A stretch of DNA of 64,000 nt from AP-15 sp963716115 (GCA_963716115.1 CAVQSZ010000020.1:313264-377263), one strand, 5' to 3'; counted from the stretch's first letter, positions 8,043 through 17,024 are shown. The notes: generated by a model from the letters alone, not told the origin. Made by a program: numbers and translations.

Positions 8043-9413
8043 TCAGCGCTTGCGCCGGTTCGATCCCGACAGTTCATCGTTGAGCCGACGGTAGACCTCG
8101 TAAATTCCGTCGCCCGGCTTGGCTGCAACCAGGAGATCGGTCAACGCCCATACGAGCGCATCAACCCGGTCGGGAGAATTCCCCGCCGCGTGGAGGTCGA
8201 GATCGCCGCGCGCGTCGCGGGCAAACCCGCACATCTGGTCTTCGAGCTGCGGAAAAACGCCGAGGTGGTGCACTCGCCCCTGCTCGTATAGAGCCGCTAC
8301 CGGCTCGGCCCGCGCCACCTTGCCGCGCGACGCGCGCACGGCGGCGAAGGACGCGTTCGGGTCGACCATGCGCAGCGTCGCCTCGACCATCTCGCCGCCG
8401 TTGTTGACTTCGGCGACGATCCGGTCGGCGCCGTGCGCGCGAGAGGTCGCAATCGCGATCCTCGCCCACTCCGCCGGCGGATAGCGCCCGGAGGCGTCGG
8501 CGAGCACCCAGCCGTGTCCGCGCTCGTCCTTGCCGGCGACGATGATGCCGGTTTCGTCGGCGGCTTCCCCGGAGGTAGTCGCCGGATCGATCGCGACCAC
8601 GACGCGCACCAGGCTGGGCGGCATCCGGGTTCGCGCCCCCTCGATCATGCTGCGGTTCCACAGAGCGCCGGGCGTGTCTTCGAGGATCTCGGCTTCGAGC
8701 TCCTGCCTGCCCAGGCGTGTCCCCTGATATCGGCGAACAATCTGATCGAGAAAGGCCGGCGCCAGGTTGGCCCGGTTTTCCGAAGTGCCGCCCCGCGTCA
8801 GCACCACCTTTGGATCGGCGATGAGCTCACGGATCGTCTTGACGGCCCGTGGCGTCGTCGTCACCACGATCCGCGGGTCTGCTCCCAGCCGCAAGCCGAA
8901 CATCAGCATGTCCCAGGCTTCGGGGTAACGCCAGCCGCCAAGCTCGTCGCACCAGGCGGCGTCGTGCTGCGGCCCGCGCAGGCGTTCGGGCTCGTCGGCG
9001 CTGTAGAGCGTGGCGACGGCCCCATTCGGCCAGGTCAGCCGCCGCTTTGAGGGCTCGTAGCAAGGCCGACGCCAAGGCGGCGAAACCGCCAGCAGGCCGC
9101 TTTCGCCCTCGACCATGACGTCGCGAGCGTCGGCTGCCGTCGGCGCGACAAGCGCGATGCGGCGCGCGTTTCGGCTCGCCGTCCGCGCGCTGATGAATTC
9201 GGCGCCGGTCCGGGTCTTGCCAAAACCGCGGCCGGCGAGCAGCAGCCACACCCGCCAATTCCCTTCGGGCGGCAGCTGGCTCGAACGCGCCCAGAACGGC
9301 CAGTCGTAAAGCAGCGCTCGCGCCTGGGCCGGGCTCAGCGCGGCGATCAGCTCAGTCCTCAGCGCCTCCGGCAGCGAGGCGAGCCAAGCGGCGTGCAAGC
9401 ACCTCACGCGCAT
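8043..9413 (-). CDS. phage terminase large subunit (DNA-packaging ATPase/nuclease)
   Basis: 456 residues. It cuts and pumps phage DNA into the prohead. Walker A is LAGRGFGKT (59–67), Walker B is AAWCDE (about 152–157), and the RNase H-like nuclease domain starts at VVVAIDPATTSGEAADETG with the first catalytic Asp near 276. The N-terminal text (LASLPEALRTELIAALS…WPFWARSSQLPPEGNWRVWL) closely follows the type found in alphaproteobacterial prophages and gene transfer agents. The ATG at 9413 is chosen over 9488 because conserved residues begin there. It still overlaps the small subunit gene by 62 bases. It is near full length for the family. Confidence 0.9.
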   Translation of the reverse strand: MRVRCLHAAWLASLPEALRTELIAALSPAQARALLYDWPFWARSSQLPPEGNWRVWLLLAGRGFGKTRTGAEFISARTASRNARRIALVAPTAADARDVMVEGESGLLAVSPPWRRPCYEPSKRRLTWPNGAVATLYSADEPERLRGPQHDAAWCDELGGWRYPEAWDMLMFGLRLGADPRIVVTTTPRAVKTIRELIADPKVVLTRGGTSENRANLAPAFLDQIVRRYQGTRLGRQELEAEILEDTPGALWNRSMIEGARTRMPPSLVRVVVAIDPATTSGEAADETGIIVAGKDERGHGWVLADASGRYPPAEWARIAIATSRAHGADRIVAEVNNGGEMVEATLRMVDPNASFAAVRASRGKVARAEPVAALYEQGRVHHLGVFPQLEDQMCGFARDARGDLDLHAAGNSPDRVDALVWALTDLLVAAKPGDGIYEVYRRLNDELSGSNRRKR

Positions 9414-9840
9414 CCTCCGCGGCATCGGCGGCCGGATCGTCCTCCTGTGGAGGACGCTGCGGCGTGAACATTCCGAGATGCCTTGCAATGGCGTCGAGCG
9501 CCGATTTCTTGTCGTAGAGCTTCACCCGATAGCCCCCGCTGCCGGCGCCCGCGGTGGTGATTTCGGAGATCGCCGCGGCATCCGCGTCGCTGAGCTTTTC
9601 CGGCGTCTTCAGCACGAGACGACCGTCCGGCCCCCAATCGGCGAAGCGGCGCAAATCGGCAAACGCGATGCGCGCATATTCCTGCAGCACCCGCTCGGGC
9701 GTAACCCCGAGCCGGGCGGCTCGCTCGACAATTCCTTCCTGATCCGCCTCGGCCTTCGTATCCGGCTTCTCCGCGCCGGCGGCGCGACGCCTTCCGGATG
9801 CCGCGCTGGATGCCGGCCGACGTCTCGGTCGAGGTGCCAA
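9352..9840 (-). CDS. phage terminase small subunit
   Basis: 162 residues. The region RVLQEYARIAFADLRRFADW (about 50–69), then LSDADAAAISEI and VKLYDKKSALDAIARHLGMF, matches the C-terminal oligomerisation part of the Terminase_2 small-subunit family, which recognises phage DNA and loads the large subunit. The usual N-terminal helix-turn-helix (KQ..F..EYL…AA..AGYS) is missing. The first 35 residues are instead Arg/Pro/Ala-rich and basic. The only start that fits is a TTG at 9840, with a weak upstream GAG; no frame upstream restores the HTH. It could be a shortened variant that binds DNA through the basic tail. The end overlaps terL. Confidence 0.7.
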   Translation of the reverse strand: MAPRPRRRPASSAASGRRRAAGAEKPDTKAEADQEGIVERAARLGVTPERVLQEYARIAFADLRRFADWGPDGRLVLKTPEKLSDADAAAISEITTAGAGSGGYRVKLYDKKSALDAIARHLGMFTPQRPPQEDDPAADAAEDAREVLARRLARLAAGGAED

Positions 9841-9959
9841 TGTGTGGGCTCTATCCTGTGAAGCAGAACTCGGCGATGCGAGGACCGGCGCTGTCGACCC
9901 GACCGGCCGTCGCCCTCATCGGCGGCGACCCCGTCGCCTGCCTTTGCCAATTTCGACGA

Positions 9960-9988
9960 TTCATATCAGATCGATCCGGATTTGTCAA
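9960..9988 (-). promoter_or_regulatory. sigma70-type promoter, packaging operon
   Basis: Reading the minus strand, TTGACA (9983–9988) is followed by a 17-base spacer and TATGAA (9960–9965), in an AT-rich island inside GC-rich DNA. It points at the terminase small-subunit gene 120 bases downstream and lies just after the stop of the preceding early gene. It is the best candidate for the promoter of the packaging and structural genes. Confidence 0.6.
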
Positions 9989-9999
9989 CAACAAAAATC

Positions 10000-10572
10000 T
10001 CATTTTCGCAACGATAAGCCGCTTCGATAATGTGCTTCGAGCGCGCCCAGCGCAGCGATCAGGATGCCCGAGGCCGCTTCTTGAGAAACCCTGCGCCCGC
10101 TCCACCCCTGCTCGAGCGCCCATTCCTTCAGCGAGCATTCCCATCCCACAACATGCCAAAGACATGAACCGCCGGGCGAGCCGAGCCCGCCGACGGCGCG
10201 GAGCGAGCGCCACACGGTGCCCCGCGCGCCCTCGATCCTCGACCCGTGCGGCTCATCAGGGCGCAGTCGCGGGCCGCCGCCGACCCTCAGCCGCGACAAA
10301 TCCAGGGCGCGCAACGGGTCCAGCTGGGCGGCGGCGAAACGCCCCCGGAATTCCTCGCCGGCCTCGCGCATCGCCGCGGTGATCGAGCCGCGCCGCTCCA
10401 TCATCGCCAGCGTGTCGACGGCGCGATAAGGCCGCGACGATCGACCCTGATCGTCGGCGATCGGGCGTTCCACACGCTCGATCGGGCCGTGACCGCGACG
10501 CTCGCCGGTAGGCGCCGCCGCATCGGTCTCGATGGCTGCGTCGAGGTTGCGACGGGAGTTTTGCCGCGGCAT
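10000..10572 (-). CDS. prophage early protein, DUF6456-like
   Basis: 190 residues. The ATG at 10572 has an excellent ribosome site (GGAGGAGAGC directly upstream). An upstream in-frame start at 10608 is rejected because it has none. Residues 70–100 (AAMREAGEEFRGRF, then LDPLRALDLSRL) and 120–180 (GTVWRSLRAVGG, LWHVVGWECSLKEWALEQGW, ILIAALGALEAHY) resemble the DUF6456 helical domain found in alphaproteobacterial DNA-binding and prophage proteins. It sits in the early leftward operon, directly before the packaging promoter. A control or replication role is only inferred. I am fairly sure it is a real gene and less sure of the family name. Confidence 0.65.
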   Translation of the reverse strand: MPRQNSRRNLDAAIETDAAAPTGERRGHGPIERVERPIADDQGRSSRPYRAVDTLAMMERRGSITAAMREAGEEFRGRFAAAQLDPLRALDLSRLRVGGGPRLRPDEPHGSRIEGARGTVWRSLRAVGGLGSPGGSCLWHVVGWECSLKEWALEQGWSGRRVSQEAASGILIAALGALEAHYRSGLSLRK

Positions 10573-10604
10573 GCTCTCCTCCGAACAAATCAGGAACACT
10601 ACGC

Positions 10605-10907
10605 TCACGAAAAATCGCGCACGGCCTCCTCCAGGCGCTCCAGAAAGCGCCTCGACGGGCCGGCCCGATCGCGCGCGCGACGGCCGCCCACCGCGCTCGC
10701 CAAGGCTTCCACCTCACGCAGACGACGGACCTCGCCGGCGCTGCCCGACGCGACATGACACAGCGAGTGATGCCGCGGGCAATAGGGGGAGCCTGCGCGT
10801 CGCGGCGCTCGGCAAGCCCGTGGGACGCCGCCGCCGTCCAGGACATAGGCGCAGCCATCCTCAACGAGGCTGCGCTCCGGCTCCGGCCATATCGCGTTCT
10901 CTCTCAT
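10605..10907 (-). CDS. small Cys/His-rich prophage protein (possible zinc-binding)
   Basis: 100 residues, first gene of the leftward prophage operon. The ATG at 10907 is preceded by GGAG at six bases; a TTG at 10928 is rejected. Near residues 20–50 it has C-x13-C-x10-C-x3-H-x3-C-H spacing (CAYVL…ACRAPRRAGSPYCPRHHSLCH), which could hold zinc. A basic Arg-rich helix follows (VRRLREVEALASAVGGRRAR). Such short proteins are common next to repressors in alphaproteobacterial prophages. The function is unknown; a small regulator is a reasonable guess. Confidence 0.65.
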   Translation of the reverse strand: MRENAIWPEPERSLVEDGCAYVLDGGGVPRACRAPRRAGSPYCPRHHSLCHVASGSAGEVRRLREVEALASAVGGRRARDRAGPSRRFLERLEEAVRDFS

Positions 10908-10952
10908 GATCAACTCCGTTGCGATCAAAAGCCTTGTGAGCTTCGCACGGAG

Positions 10953-10980
10953 ATGATAGCATGATGGGGTTAGTTGTCAA
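10953..10980 (-). promoter_or_regulatory. leftward early prophage promoter
   Basis: On the minus strand TTGACA (10975–10980), a 16-base spacer and TATCAT (10953–10958) lie 45 bases before the first leftward gene. It is back to back with the repressor promoter and touches the palindrome at 10979–10994, the layout expected for a CI-controlled lytic promoter. Confidence 0.6.
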
Positions 10981-10994
10981 CATTATAATTGTGG
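10979..10994. promoter_or_regulatory. candidate repressor operator palindrome
   Basis: CAACATTATAATTGTG is an imperfect palindrome (12 of 16 positions symmetric, perfect core ATTATAAT). It covers the −10 of the rightward promoter and abuts the −35 of the leftward one, so a bound repressor would block both. That this is the operator is inferred from position only. Confidence 0.4.
10984..10989 (+). promoter_or_regulatory. −10 element of repressor promoter, possibly leaderless mRNA
   Basis: A perfect TATAAT ends seven bases before the ATG at 10996. Initiation would therefore fall on or next to that ATG, giving a leaderless repressor transcript, as is known for lambda PRM. No good −35 is visible at 10961–10966, and no Shine-Dalgarno precedes the start; both fit a weak promoter that needs activation. 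Confidence 0.45.
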
Positions 10995-10995
10995 T

Positions 10996-11298
10996 ATGTG
11001 CAATATGGACACAGCGTGGTTTCACGAGGCGCTGGAGCGCGCCGGCCTGTCGCAAGCGGACCTCGCCCGCCACCTGCGGCTGGCCCCCTCGGCGGTTTCC
11101 CGCATGATCAAGGGCGAGCGGCAGATGAAGCTGTTGGAGGCGGTCCAGATTGCAGCGTTTTTGGGCGTGACGCAGGAGGAGGTGTTGCGCCACGCCGGCG
11201 AAAGCACGGCCCCGCCCCCGGCGCGGACACGCGCCGCCCCGGTCGAGGGCGGCCGCCCTCCGCGCCCGCCTCCGGGCTCGCGCGCGGCTCGGACATGA
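10996..11298 (+). CDS. prophage repressor, N-terminal XRE helix-turn-helix part
   Basis: 100 residues. Residues 8–65 form a Cro/CI-type helix-turn-helix: ERAGLSQADLARHLRLAPS (turn and recognition helix), SRMIKGERQMKLLEAVQIAA and FLGVTQEEVLRHAG. A Pro/Arg-rich tail follows, then a stop. In relatives the same HTH is joined to a LexA-like S24 domain in one protein. Here the S24 part is in another frame and begins at the ATG overlapping this stop (ATGA, 11295–11298). Either a one-base deletion (or two-base insertion) has split the gene or the two halves are made as coupled proteins. MDTAWF at 11005 is an alternative start. Confidence 0.8.
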   Translation: MCNMDTAWFHEALERAGLSQADLARHLRLAPSAVSRMIKGERQMKLLEAVQIAAFLGVTQEEVLRHAGESTAPPPARTRAAPVEGGRPPRPPPGSRAART

Positions 11299-11669
11299 TC
11301 CCGATCCGCAGCGCGGCGCGCGGCGGCTCCGATCAGGAGATGTTTCTCGAAGACGGGATCGGATACACGCCGCGGCCGGCAAATCTTGGCGGCGTTCGCG
11401 CGGCGTACGCCATCTACATGGTCGGGGAGAGCATGGAGCCGCGCTACGAGCAGGGTTGGCTATTGCACGTCAATCCGTTCAAGCCTCCCGTCCGCGGCCG
11501 CGATGTCGTCGTCTACAAGCGTGGCCAAGCGGTGCTGATCAAGCAGTTCGTCGGCTGGGAGGCCGGCGTGCTGGTGCTGCGTCAGCTCAATCCCCCGGAC
11601 ACGCTGCGCATCCCCCGCGACGAGGTGGTCGAATGTCACCTCGTCGTGGGGACCGATCAAGAAGGGTGA
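11295..11669 (+). CDS. prophage repressor, C-terminal S24 (LexA/CI-like) part
   Basis: 124 residues starting MIPIRSAARGGSDQEMFLED. It carries the S24 serine/lysine dyad motif: the Ser in GESMEPRYEQG (about residue 44) and a Lys in the QAVLIKQFVG region. HVNPFKPP marks the dimer-interface strand region seen in this alphaproteobacterial repressor type. In phage CI/LexA proteins this domain dimerises and self-cleaves the linker after RecA activation. Here the linker is separate from the HTH domain, so cleavage could not control it in the normal way. The ATGA overlap with the upstream frame would permit coupling. It ends 14 bases from clpB, which runs the opposite way. Confidence 0.75.
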   Translation: MIPIRSAARGGSDQEMFLEDGIGYTPRPANLGGVRAAYAIYMVGESMEPRYEQGWLLHVNPFKPPVRGRDVVVYKRGQAVLIKQFVGWEAGVLVLRQLNPPDTLRIPRDEVVECHLVVGTDQEG

Positions 11670-11682
11670 GGCTGCGGCGGCG

Positions 11683-14277
11683 CTAGGCCGCCTCGGCCGT
11701 CAGGTCGCCGGCGAAGACCAGCCCCTTCTCGGTCGCGCCGACCCGAACCGTCGACCCATCGGGGACGCGTCCCTCGAGGATCTGCTGAGCGAGCGGGTTT
11801 TGCAGCTCGCGCTGGATGACCCGCTTCAGCGGCCTTGCCCCATAGACGGGGTCATAGCCGGCATTGGCCAGCCATGCGCTCGCCGCGGCGTCGATCTCCA
11901 AGGCGATCTTACGATCGGCGAGAAGCCGCCTCAGCCGCTCCAGCTGGATCGTGACGATCCCCTTCATGTCGTCGCGCGACAGGCGTCGGAAGAGCAGGAT
12001 TTCGTCGAGCCGATTGAGGAATTCCGGACGGAACGCGGCCCGCACCGCCTCCATCACCGCTTCCCGCGCCACCGTGACGTCCGCCTTCTCGGGAAGGCTC
12101 GCCAGCGCTTCGCTGCCGAGGTTCGACGTCAGCACGATCAATGTGTTGCGGAAATCGACGGTTCGGCCCTGACCGTCGGTCAGGCGGCCGTCGTCGAGCA
12201 CCTGCAGCAGGACGTTGAAGACATCGGGATGCGCCTTTTCAACCTCGTCGAACAGGATGACCTGGTAGGGTCGACGGCGCACCGCCTCGGTCAACGACCC
12301 ACCCTCGTCATAGCCGACATAGCCCGGCGGCGCGCCGATCAGCCGCGAGACGGAGTGCTTCTCCATGTATTCCGACATGTCGATGCGGATCATGGCGCTC
12401 TCGTCGTCGAACAGAAATTCGGCGAGCGCCCTGGCGAGCTCGGTCTTGCCGACGCCGGTCGGGCCGAGGAACAGGAACGATCCCATCGGCCGGTTGGGAT
12501 CCTGCAAGCCGGCGCGGGCGCGGCGGATCGCGTTCGACACCGCGATCACCGCCTCGTCCTGACCGACCACCCGCCGGCGCAGGCTCAGCTCCATGCCGAG
12601 GAGCTTCTCGCGCTCGCCGGACAGCATCTTCTCGACCGGGATGCCGGTCCAGCGCGACACGACGCCCGCGATATGCTCCTCGGTCACGGCCTCCTCGAGC
12701 ATGCGCCCCGCCCCGGCCGCCTCGACCTCCTGCAGCTGTCGCTCGAGATCCGGAATGACCCCGTAGGTAAGCTCGCCGGCTCGGCTCCAATCGCCGCGCC
12801 GCTGGACGATCTCCAGCTCGGCCCGCGCCTGATCGAGCCGCTCCTTTAGCTTCTGCGCGCCGGCCAGCTTCTCCTTCTCGGCGCGCCATTGCGCGGTCAG
12901 CTCGGCCGAGCGCTGCTCGAGCTCCTCGAGCTCCTTGACCAGCTTCTCCAGCCGATCGCGCGAGGCCGGATCGTCCTCCTTCTTCAGGGCCTCGCGCTCG
13001 ATCTTGAGCTGGACGATGCGCCGATCGAGCTCGTCGATCGCCTCCGGCTTCGAATCCACCTCCATGCGCAAACGCGAAGCAGCCTCGTCCATCAGGTCGA
13101 TCGCCTTGTCCGGCAGGAACCGGTCGGCGATGTAGCGGTTCGACAAGGTCGCCGCCGCCACGATCGCCGCGTCGGTGATGCGAACGCCGTGATGCAGCTC
13201 GTATTTTTCCTTGATCCCGCGCAAGATCGAGATCGTGTCTTCGACCGATGGCTCGTCGACAAAAACCGGCTGGAACCGACGCGCGAGCGCCGCGTCCTTT
13301 TCGATGTTCTTGCGATATTCGTCGAGCGTCGTTGCGCCCACGCAGTGAAGCTCGCCGCGCGCCAGCGCCGGCTTCAGCATGTTCGAGGCGTCCATCGACC
13401 CTTCCGCCTTGCCGGCGCCGACGAGGGTGTGCAGCTCGTCGATGAACAGAATGATCTCCCCCGCTGCGGCGGTGATCTCCGTCAGCACCGCCTTCAGGCG
13501 CTCCTCGAACTCGCCGCGAAATTTCGACCCGGCGATCAGCGCGCCGAGATCGAGCGAGAGGAGGCGCTTGTCCTTCAGCCCTTCCGGCACGTCGCCATTG
13601 ACGATGCGCAGCGCCAGACCCTCGACGATCGCCGTCTTGCCGACCCCGGGCTCGCCGATCAGCACCGGGTTGTTCTTGGTCCGGCGCGACAGAACCTGGA
13701 TCGTTCGGCGGATCTCCTCGTCCCGGCCGATCACCGGATCGAGCTTCCCCTCGCGCGCCGCGGCGGTCAGATCGCGCGCATAGCGCTTCAACGCGTCATA
13801 GCCTTCTTCGGCCGAGGCGCTGTCTGCCTTGCGGCCCTTGCGCACGTCTTCGATCGCCGCGTTGAGCTGCTGCGGCGACACCCGGCTGGCCGCGAGCGCC
13901 TTGCCGGCCGGCGTCTCTCCGGCCATCGACAGCGCCAGCAGCAGCCTCTCGACGGTGACAAAGCTGTCGCCGGCCTTCTCCGCGATCCGCTCGGCCTGCT
14001 CGAAGATCCGGGCGATTTCCGGCGACAGATAGACCTGGCCCGCCCCGGCGCCGTCGACCCGAGGCAGCTTGGCAAGCTCGGTCTCGACGGCCTGCTGAGC
14101 AATTTGCGGGTCGCCGCCCGCGGCCCGGATCAGATTGGCGCTGAGGCCCTCCTTGTCTTCGAGCAGGACCAGCAGAAGATGCTCGGGCGTCAACCGCTGA
14201 TGACCCTTGCGCAGGGCCGAGGTTTGGGCCGATTGGATAAAGCCCTTCGACCGTTCGGTGTATTTCTCGAATTCCAT
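11683..14277 (-). CDS. clpB: ATP-dependent chaperone ClpB
   Basis: 864 residues, full length for ClpB, the Hsp100 disaggregase that pulls proteins out of aggregates with DnaK. It has an N-terminal substrate domain (1–145, MEFEKYTERSKGFIQSAQ), a first AAA+ module with Walker A GEPGVGKT (208–215), a coiled-coil M-domain (about 410–520, rich in E/K/L), and a second AAA+ module with GPTGVGKTELA (about 605) and DEVEKAHPDVFN. No ClpP-binding loop is seen, as expected for ClpB. It borders the prophage and faces it tail to tail. A heat-shock promoter is expected upstream, but I could not assign one with confidence. Confidence 0.97.
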   Translation of the reverse strand: MEFEKYTERSKGFIQSAQTSALRKGHQRLTPEHLLLVLLEDKEGLSANLIRAAGGDPQIAQQAVETELAKLPRVDGAGAGQVYLSPEIARIFEQAERIAEKAGDSFVTVERLLLALSMAGETPAGKALAASRVSPQQLNAAIEDVRKGRKADSASAEEGYDALKRYARDLTAAAREGKLDPVIGRDEEIRRTIQVLSRRTKNNPVLIGEPGVGKTAIVEGLALRIVNGDVPEGLKDKRLLSLDLGALIAGSKFRGEFEERLKAVLTEITAAAGEIILFIDELHTLVGAGKAEGSMDASNMLKPALARGELHCVGATTLDEYRKNIEKDAALARRFQPVFVDEPSVEDTISILRGIKEKYELHHGVRITDAAIVAAATLSNRYIADRFLPDKAIDLMDEAASRLRMEVDSKPEAIDELDRRIVQLKIEREALKKEDDPASRDRLEKLVKELEELEQRSAELTAQWRAEKEKLAGAQKLKERLDQARAELEIVQRRGDWSRAGELTYGVIPDLERQLQEVEAAGAGRMLEEAVTEEHIAGVVSRWTGIPVEKMLSGEREKLLGMELSLRRRVVGQDEAVIAVSNAIRRARAGLQDPNRPMGSFLFLGPTGVGKTELARALAEFLFDDESAMIRIDMSEYMEKHSVSRLIGAPPGYVGYDEGGSLTEAVRRRPYQVILFDEVEKAHPDVFNVLLQVLDDGRLTDGQGRTVDFRNTLIVLTSNLGSEALASLPEKADVTVAREAVMEAVRAAFRPEFLNRLDEILLFRRLSRDDMKGIVTIQLERLRRLLADRKIALEIDAAASAWLANAGYDPVYGARPLKRVIQRELQNPLAQQILEGRVPDGSTVRVGATEKGLVFAGDLTAEAA

Positions 14278-14350
14278 GGCGTGCTTGCTCCACTGAGCTG
14301 GCCGCAGCGCCCCGCTCAGGCGGCCCCGCGATCCCTCCGGCGCCTATGTG

Positions 14351-14370
14351 GTGTGGCCCCGATACCACAC
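14351..14370. repeat. inverted repeat upstream of clpB
   Basis: GTGTGG, eight bases, then CCACAC: a perfect six-base inverted repeat 74 bases before the clpB start. It could be a regulator site in the clpB upstream region or the hairpin of a DUF4167 terminator. No T-run follows. Confidence 0.3.
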
Positions 14371-14422
14371 AACCCTGCCTCCGGCCCAACGACCTGATCC
14401 TGATCAGCTCGTGGCCGGCGCG

Positions 14423-14467
14423 CCGGCTTCAACTCGCCCGGCTTCAGCTCAGCCGGCTTCAGCTCAG
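14423..14467. repeat. three tandem 15-base repeats
   Basis: On the minus strand the unit CTGAGCTGAAGCCGG occurs twice in perfect tandem, followed by a third diverged copy GCGAGTTGAAGCCGG. The first unit contains the stop of the DUF4167 gene, and each unit repeats a TGA in that frame, so copy number does not alter the protein. The likely origin is replication slippage. Confidence 0.7.
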
Positions 14468-14872
14468 AAGGTCGGCGGCTGATCCTCGCCCGACGACATC
14501 GGCGGCAACGGCTGAACCCTCGTCTTCCTCGTTTTCACCGGGCTCCGCGTCGGGTTCGTCCATTTCGAGATCCGCCGGCGTCGTCGGACGCGGCGCTCCG
14601 TGTTGATGGGCTTCGCCGTTTGCATTCATCACACGGAAGTAGTGCTCGGCGTGTTGATAGAGGTTCTCGGCTCCGATGCGATCGCCGCTGGACGCCGCCT
14701 CGCGAGCAAGCGCGACATAACGCTCGAACACTTGGTAGGCGTTGCCGCGGATTTTTACGTTTGGCCCGTTGCTGTCGAATGTCTGGATCCGTTGCGGCAT
14801 TCGCGGGCGATTATGGTGTGGATTATTCCCATTGTTCCGACCGCGCGATCGTTTGTTTGGTCCTGGTCTCAT
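14459..14872 (-). CDS. DUF4167 domain protein
   Basis: 137 residues. The N-terminus is Arg/Asn/Gly/Pro-rich (MRPGPNKRSRGRNNGNNPH) and basic, as in RNA-binding proteins. Residues 30–95 form the DUF4167 domain: TFDSNGPNVKIRGNAYQVFE, RYVALAREAASSGDRIGAEN and LYQHAEHYFRVM. The tail is acidic. The family is confined mostly to alphaproteobacteria and lies, as here, between prmC and clpB. Its function is not established; RNA or ribosome association is inferred from the basic arm and the neighbouring translation genes. The ATG at 14872 is the only sensible start. Confidence 0.92.
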   Translation of the reverse strand: MRPGPNKRSRGRNNGNNPHHNRPRMPQRIQTFDSNGPNVKIRGNAYQVFERYVALAREAASSGDRIGAENLYQHAEHYFRVMNANGEAHQHGAPRPTTPADLEMDEPDAEPGENEEDEGSAVAADVVGRGSAADLLS

Positions 14873-15067
14873 GACACCTGTCTATTCTCGGTGGACACTG
14901 TCGGACCGCGGTCCGGTGGAAGCCTCGCTCCGCCGCAATTGAGCGGCGCGGCTCATATTGTGCCGCTTTCCCGCGCAGCACCAAGCTCTCCAAGGCGCCA
15001 GCCTAGACGGGACCGCGGCACATTCCAACAAATTTTTGGCGGCGCCAAGACGTCTTCCGCGCCGGTT

Positions 15068-15928
15068 TCATCCCGGTTGCCGGCGCGCAATCATGCAGCG
15101 GTCGATGCCGGCCAGGTCACGCGCCACGGCCTCGATCGTCAGGCCCCCGGCCTCCAGGACGGCGGCCGCTCGATCAGCCTGACCGCGCCCGATCTCCCCG
15201 GCGAAGATGCCCTGCGGCGTCAGCAGCCGCGGGAGATCGCCGGCGATCGCGCGGTAGGCCGCAAGGCCATCCACCCCGCCGTCGAGAGCCGGCCGCGGAT
15301 CATAATGGGCGACCTCGCGCGGCAGGCCGGGCAGGGCCGCGCTCTCGATGTAGGGCGGGTTCGCGACGACCACCGCGAATCGTTCCGACAGCGCCGCCGC
15401 CCAGTCTCCGACAAAAAAACAGGCGCGGCTCGCCAAGCCGAGGGAGGCCGCGTTGCGACGCGCGGTCGCGACGGCGCCGGTCGCGATGTCGACGCCGACC
15501 CCAGAGGCGGCCGGCAGCTCAACCAGCAGCGAGAGCAGCAGGCAACCCGAGCCGGCGCCGAGATCGAGCACCCGGAGCGGGGCGTCCCGGTCCGCCACCC
15601 GCCGCAGCACGGCCTCGACGACGGTCTCGCTTTCGGGCCGCGGGTCGAGCGTGTCTGCAGACAACGTAAACTCGAGTCCCCAGAAGTCGCGACGACCGAG
15701 GATGCGGCTGAGCGGCTCATGGTCGAGCATGCGGCCGAGCAGGCCGCGAACGCGGCCGACCTGCGGACCCGCGATTTCCCGCTCGGAGCCGGCCAGGAGC
15801 TCGATTTGAGACAGGTCGAGGGCGGCTGCGACCAGCCGACGGGCGCGACGGCGCGGCTCGTCAAAGCCGGCGTCGGCGAGCGCGCCGGCGGTATCCGCCA
15901 GGATCGCCTCCAGCGTCTTCGTCATCAT
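15068..15928 (-). CDS. prmC: peptide chain release factor N5-glutamine methyltransferase PrmC
   Basis: 286 residues. PrmC methylates the Gln of the GGQ motif in release factors using SAM. The N-terminal helical substrate-binding domain (about 1–90) is followed by a Rossmann methyltransferase fold with RVLDLGAGSGCLLLSLL (SAM loop) and the catalytic NPPY in VVVANPPYIES. The start ATG at 15928 (or 15925) is four bases after the prfA stop. The prfA–prmC pairing puts the enzyme next to its substrate gene. An apparent upstream extension to 15985 overlaps prfA and is not needed. Confidence 0.96.
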   Translation of the reverse strand: MMTKTLEAILADTAGALADAGFDEPRRRARRLVAAALDLSQIELLAGSEREIAGPQVGRVRGLLGRMLDHEPLSRILGRRDFWGLEFTLSADTLDPRPESETVVEAVLRRVADRDAPLRVLDLGAGSGCLLLSLLVELPAASGVGVDIATGAVATARRNAASLGLASRACFFVGDWAAALSERFAVVVANPPYIESAALPGLPREVAHYDPRPALDGGVDGLAAYRAIAGDLPRLLTPQGIFAGEIGRGQADRAAAVLEAGGLTIEAVARDLAGIDRCMIARRQPG

Positions 15929-15932
15929 GTGA

Positions 15933-17012
<1,080 letters not shown>

Positions 17013-17024
17013 GCCGCCCCCGCG

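Noticed and set aside
9851..10213. 120-codon minus-strand frame between the early genes and the terminase
   Set aside because: It overlaps the end of the DUF6456-like gene, spans the packaging promoter and has a low-complexity, Arg-rich start.
1..11669. gene transfer agent instead of prophage
   Set aside because: The terminase is GTA-like, but a split CI-type repressor, early operon and tailspike-like genes fit a prophage. The capsid genes that would decide lie outside the window.
11669..11683. prophage attachment site next to clpB
   Set aside because: No integrase, tRNA or direct repeat pair is visible in the window, so no att site can be supported.
12889..14397. 502-codon plus-strand frame across clpB
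   Set aside because: Antisense shadow of clpB, rich in Arg, Leu and His with no domain.
14423..14467. CRISPR-like short repeats
   Set aside because: The units touch each other with no spacers; it is a plain tandem repeat.
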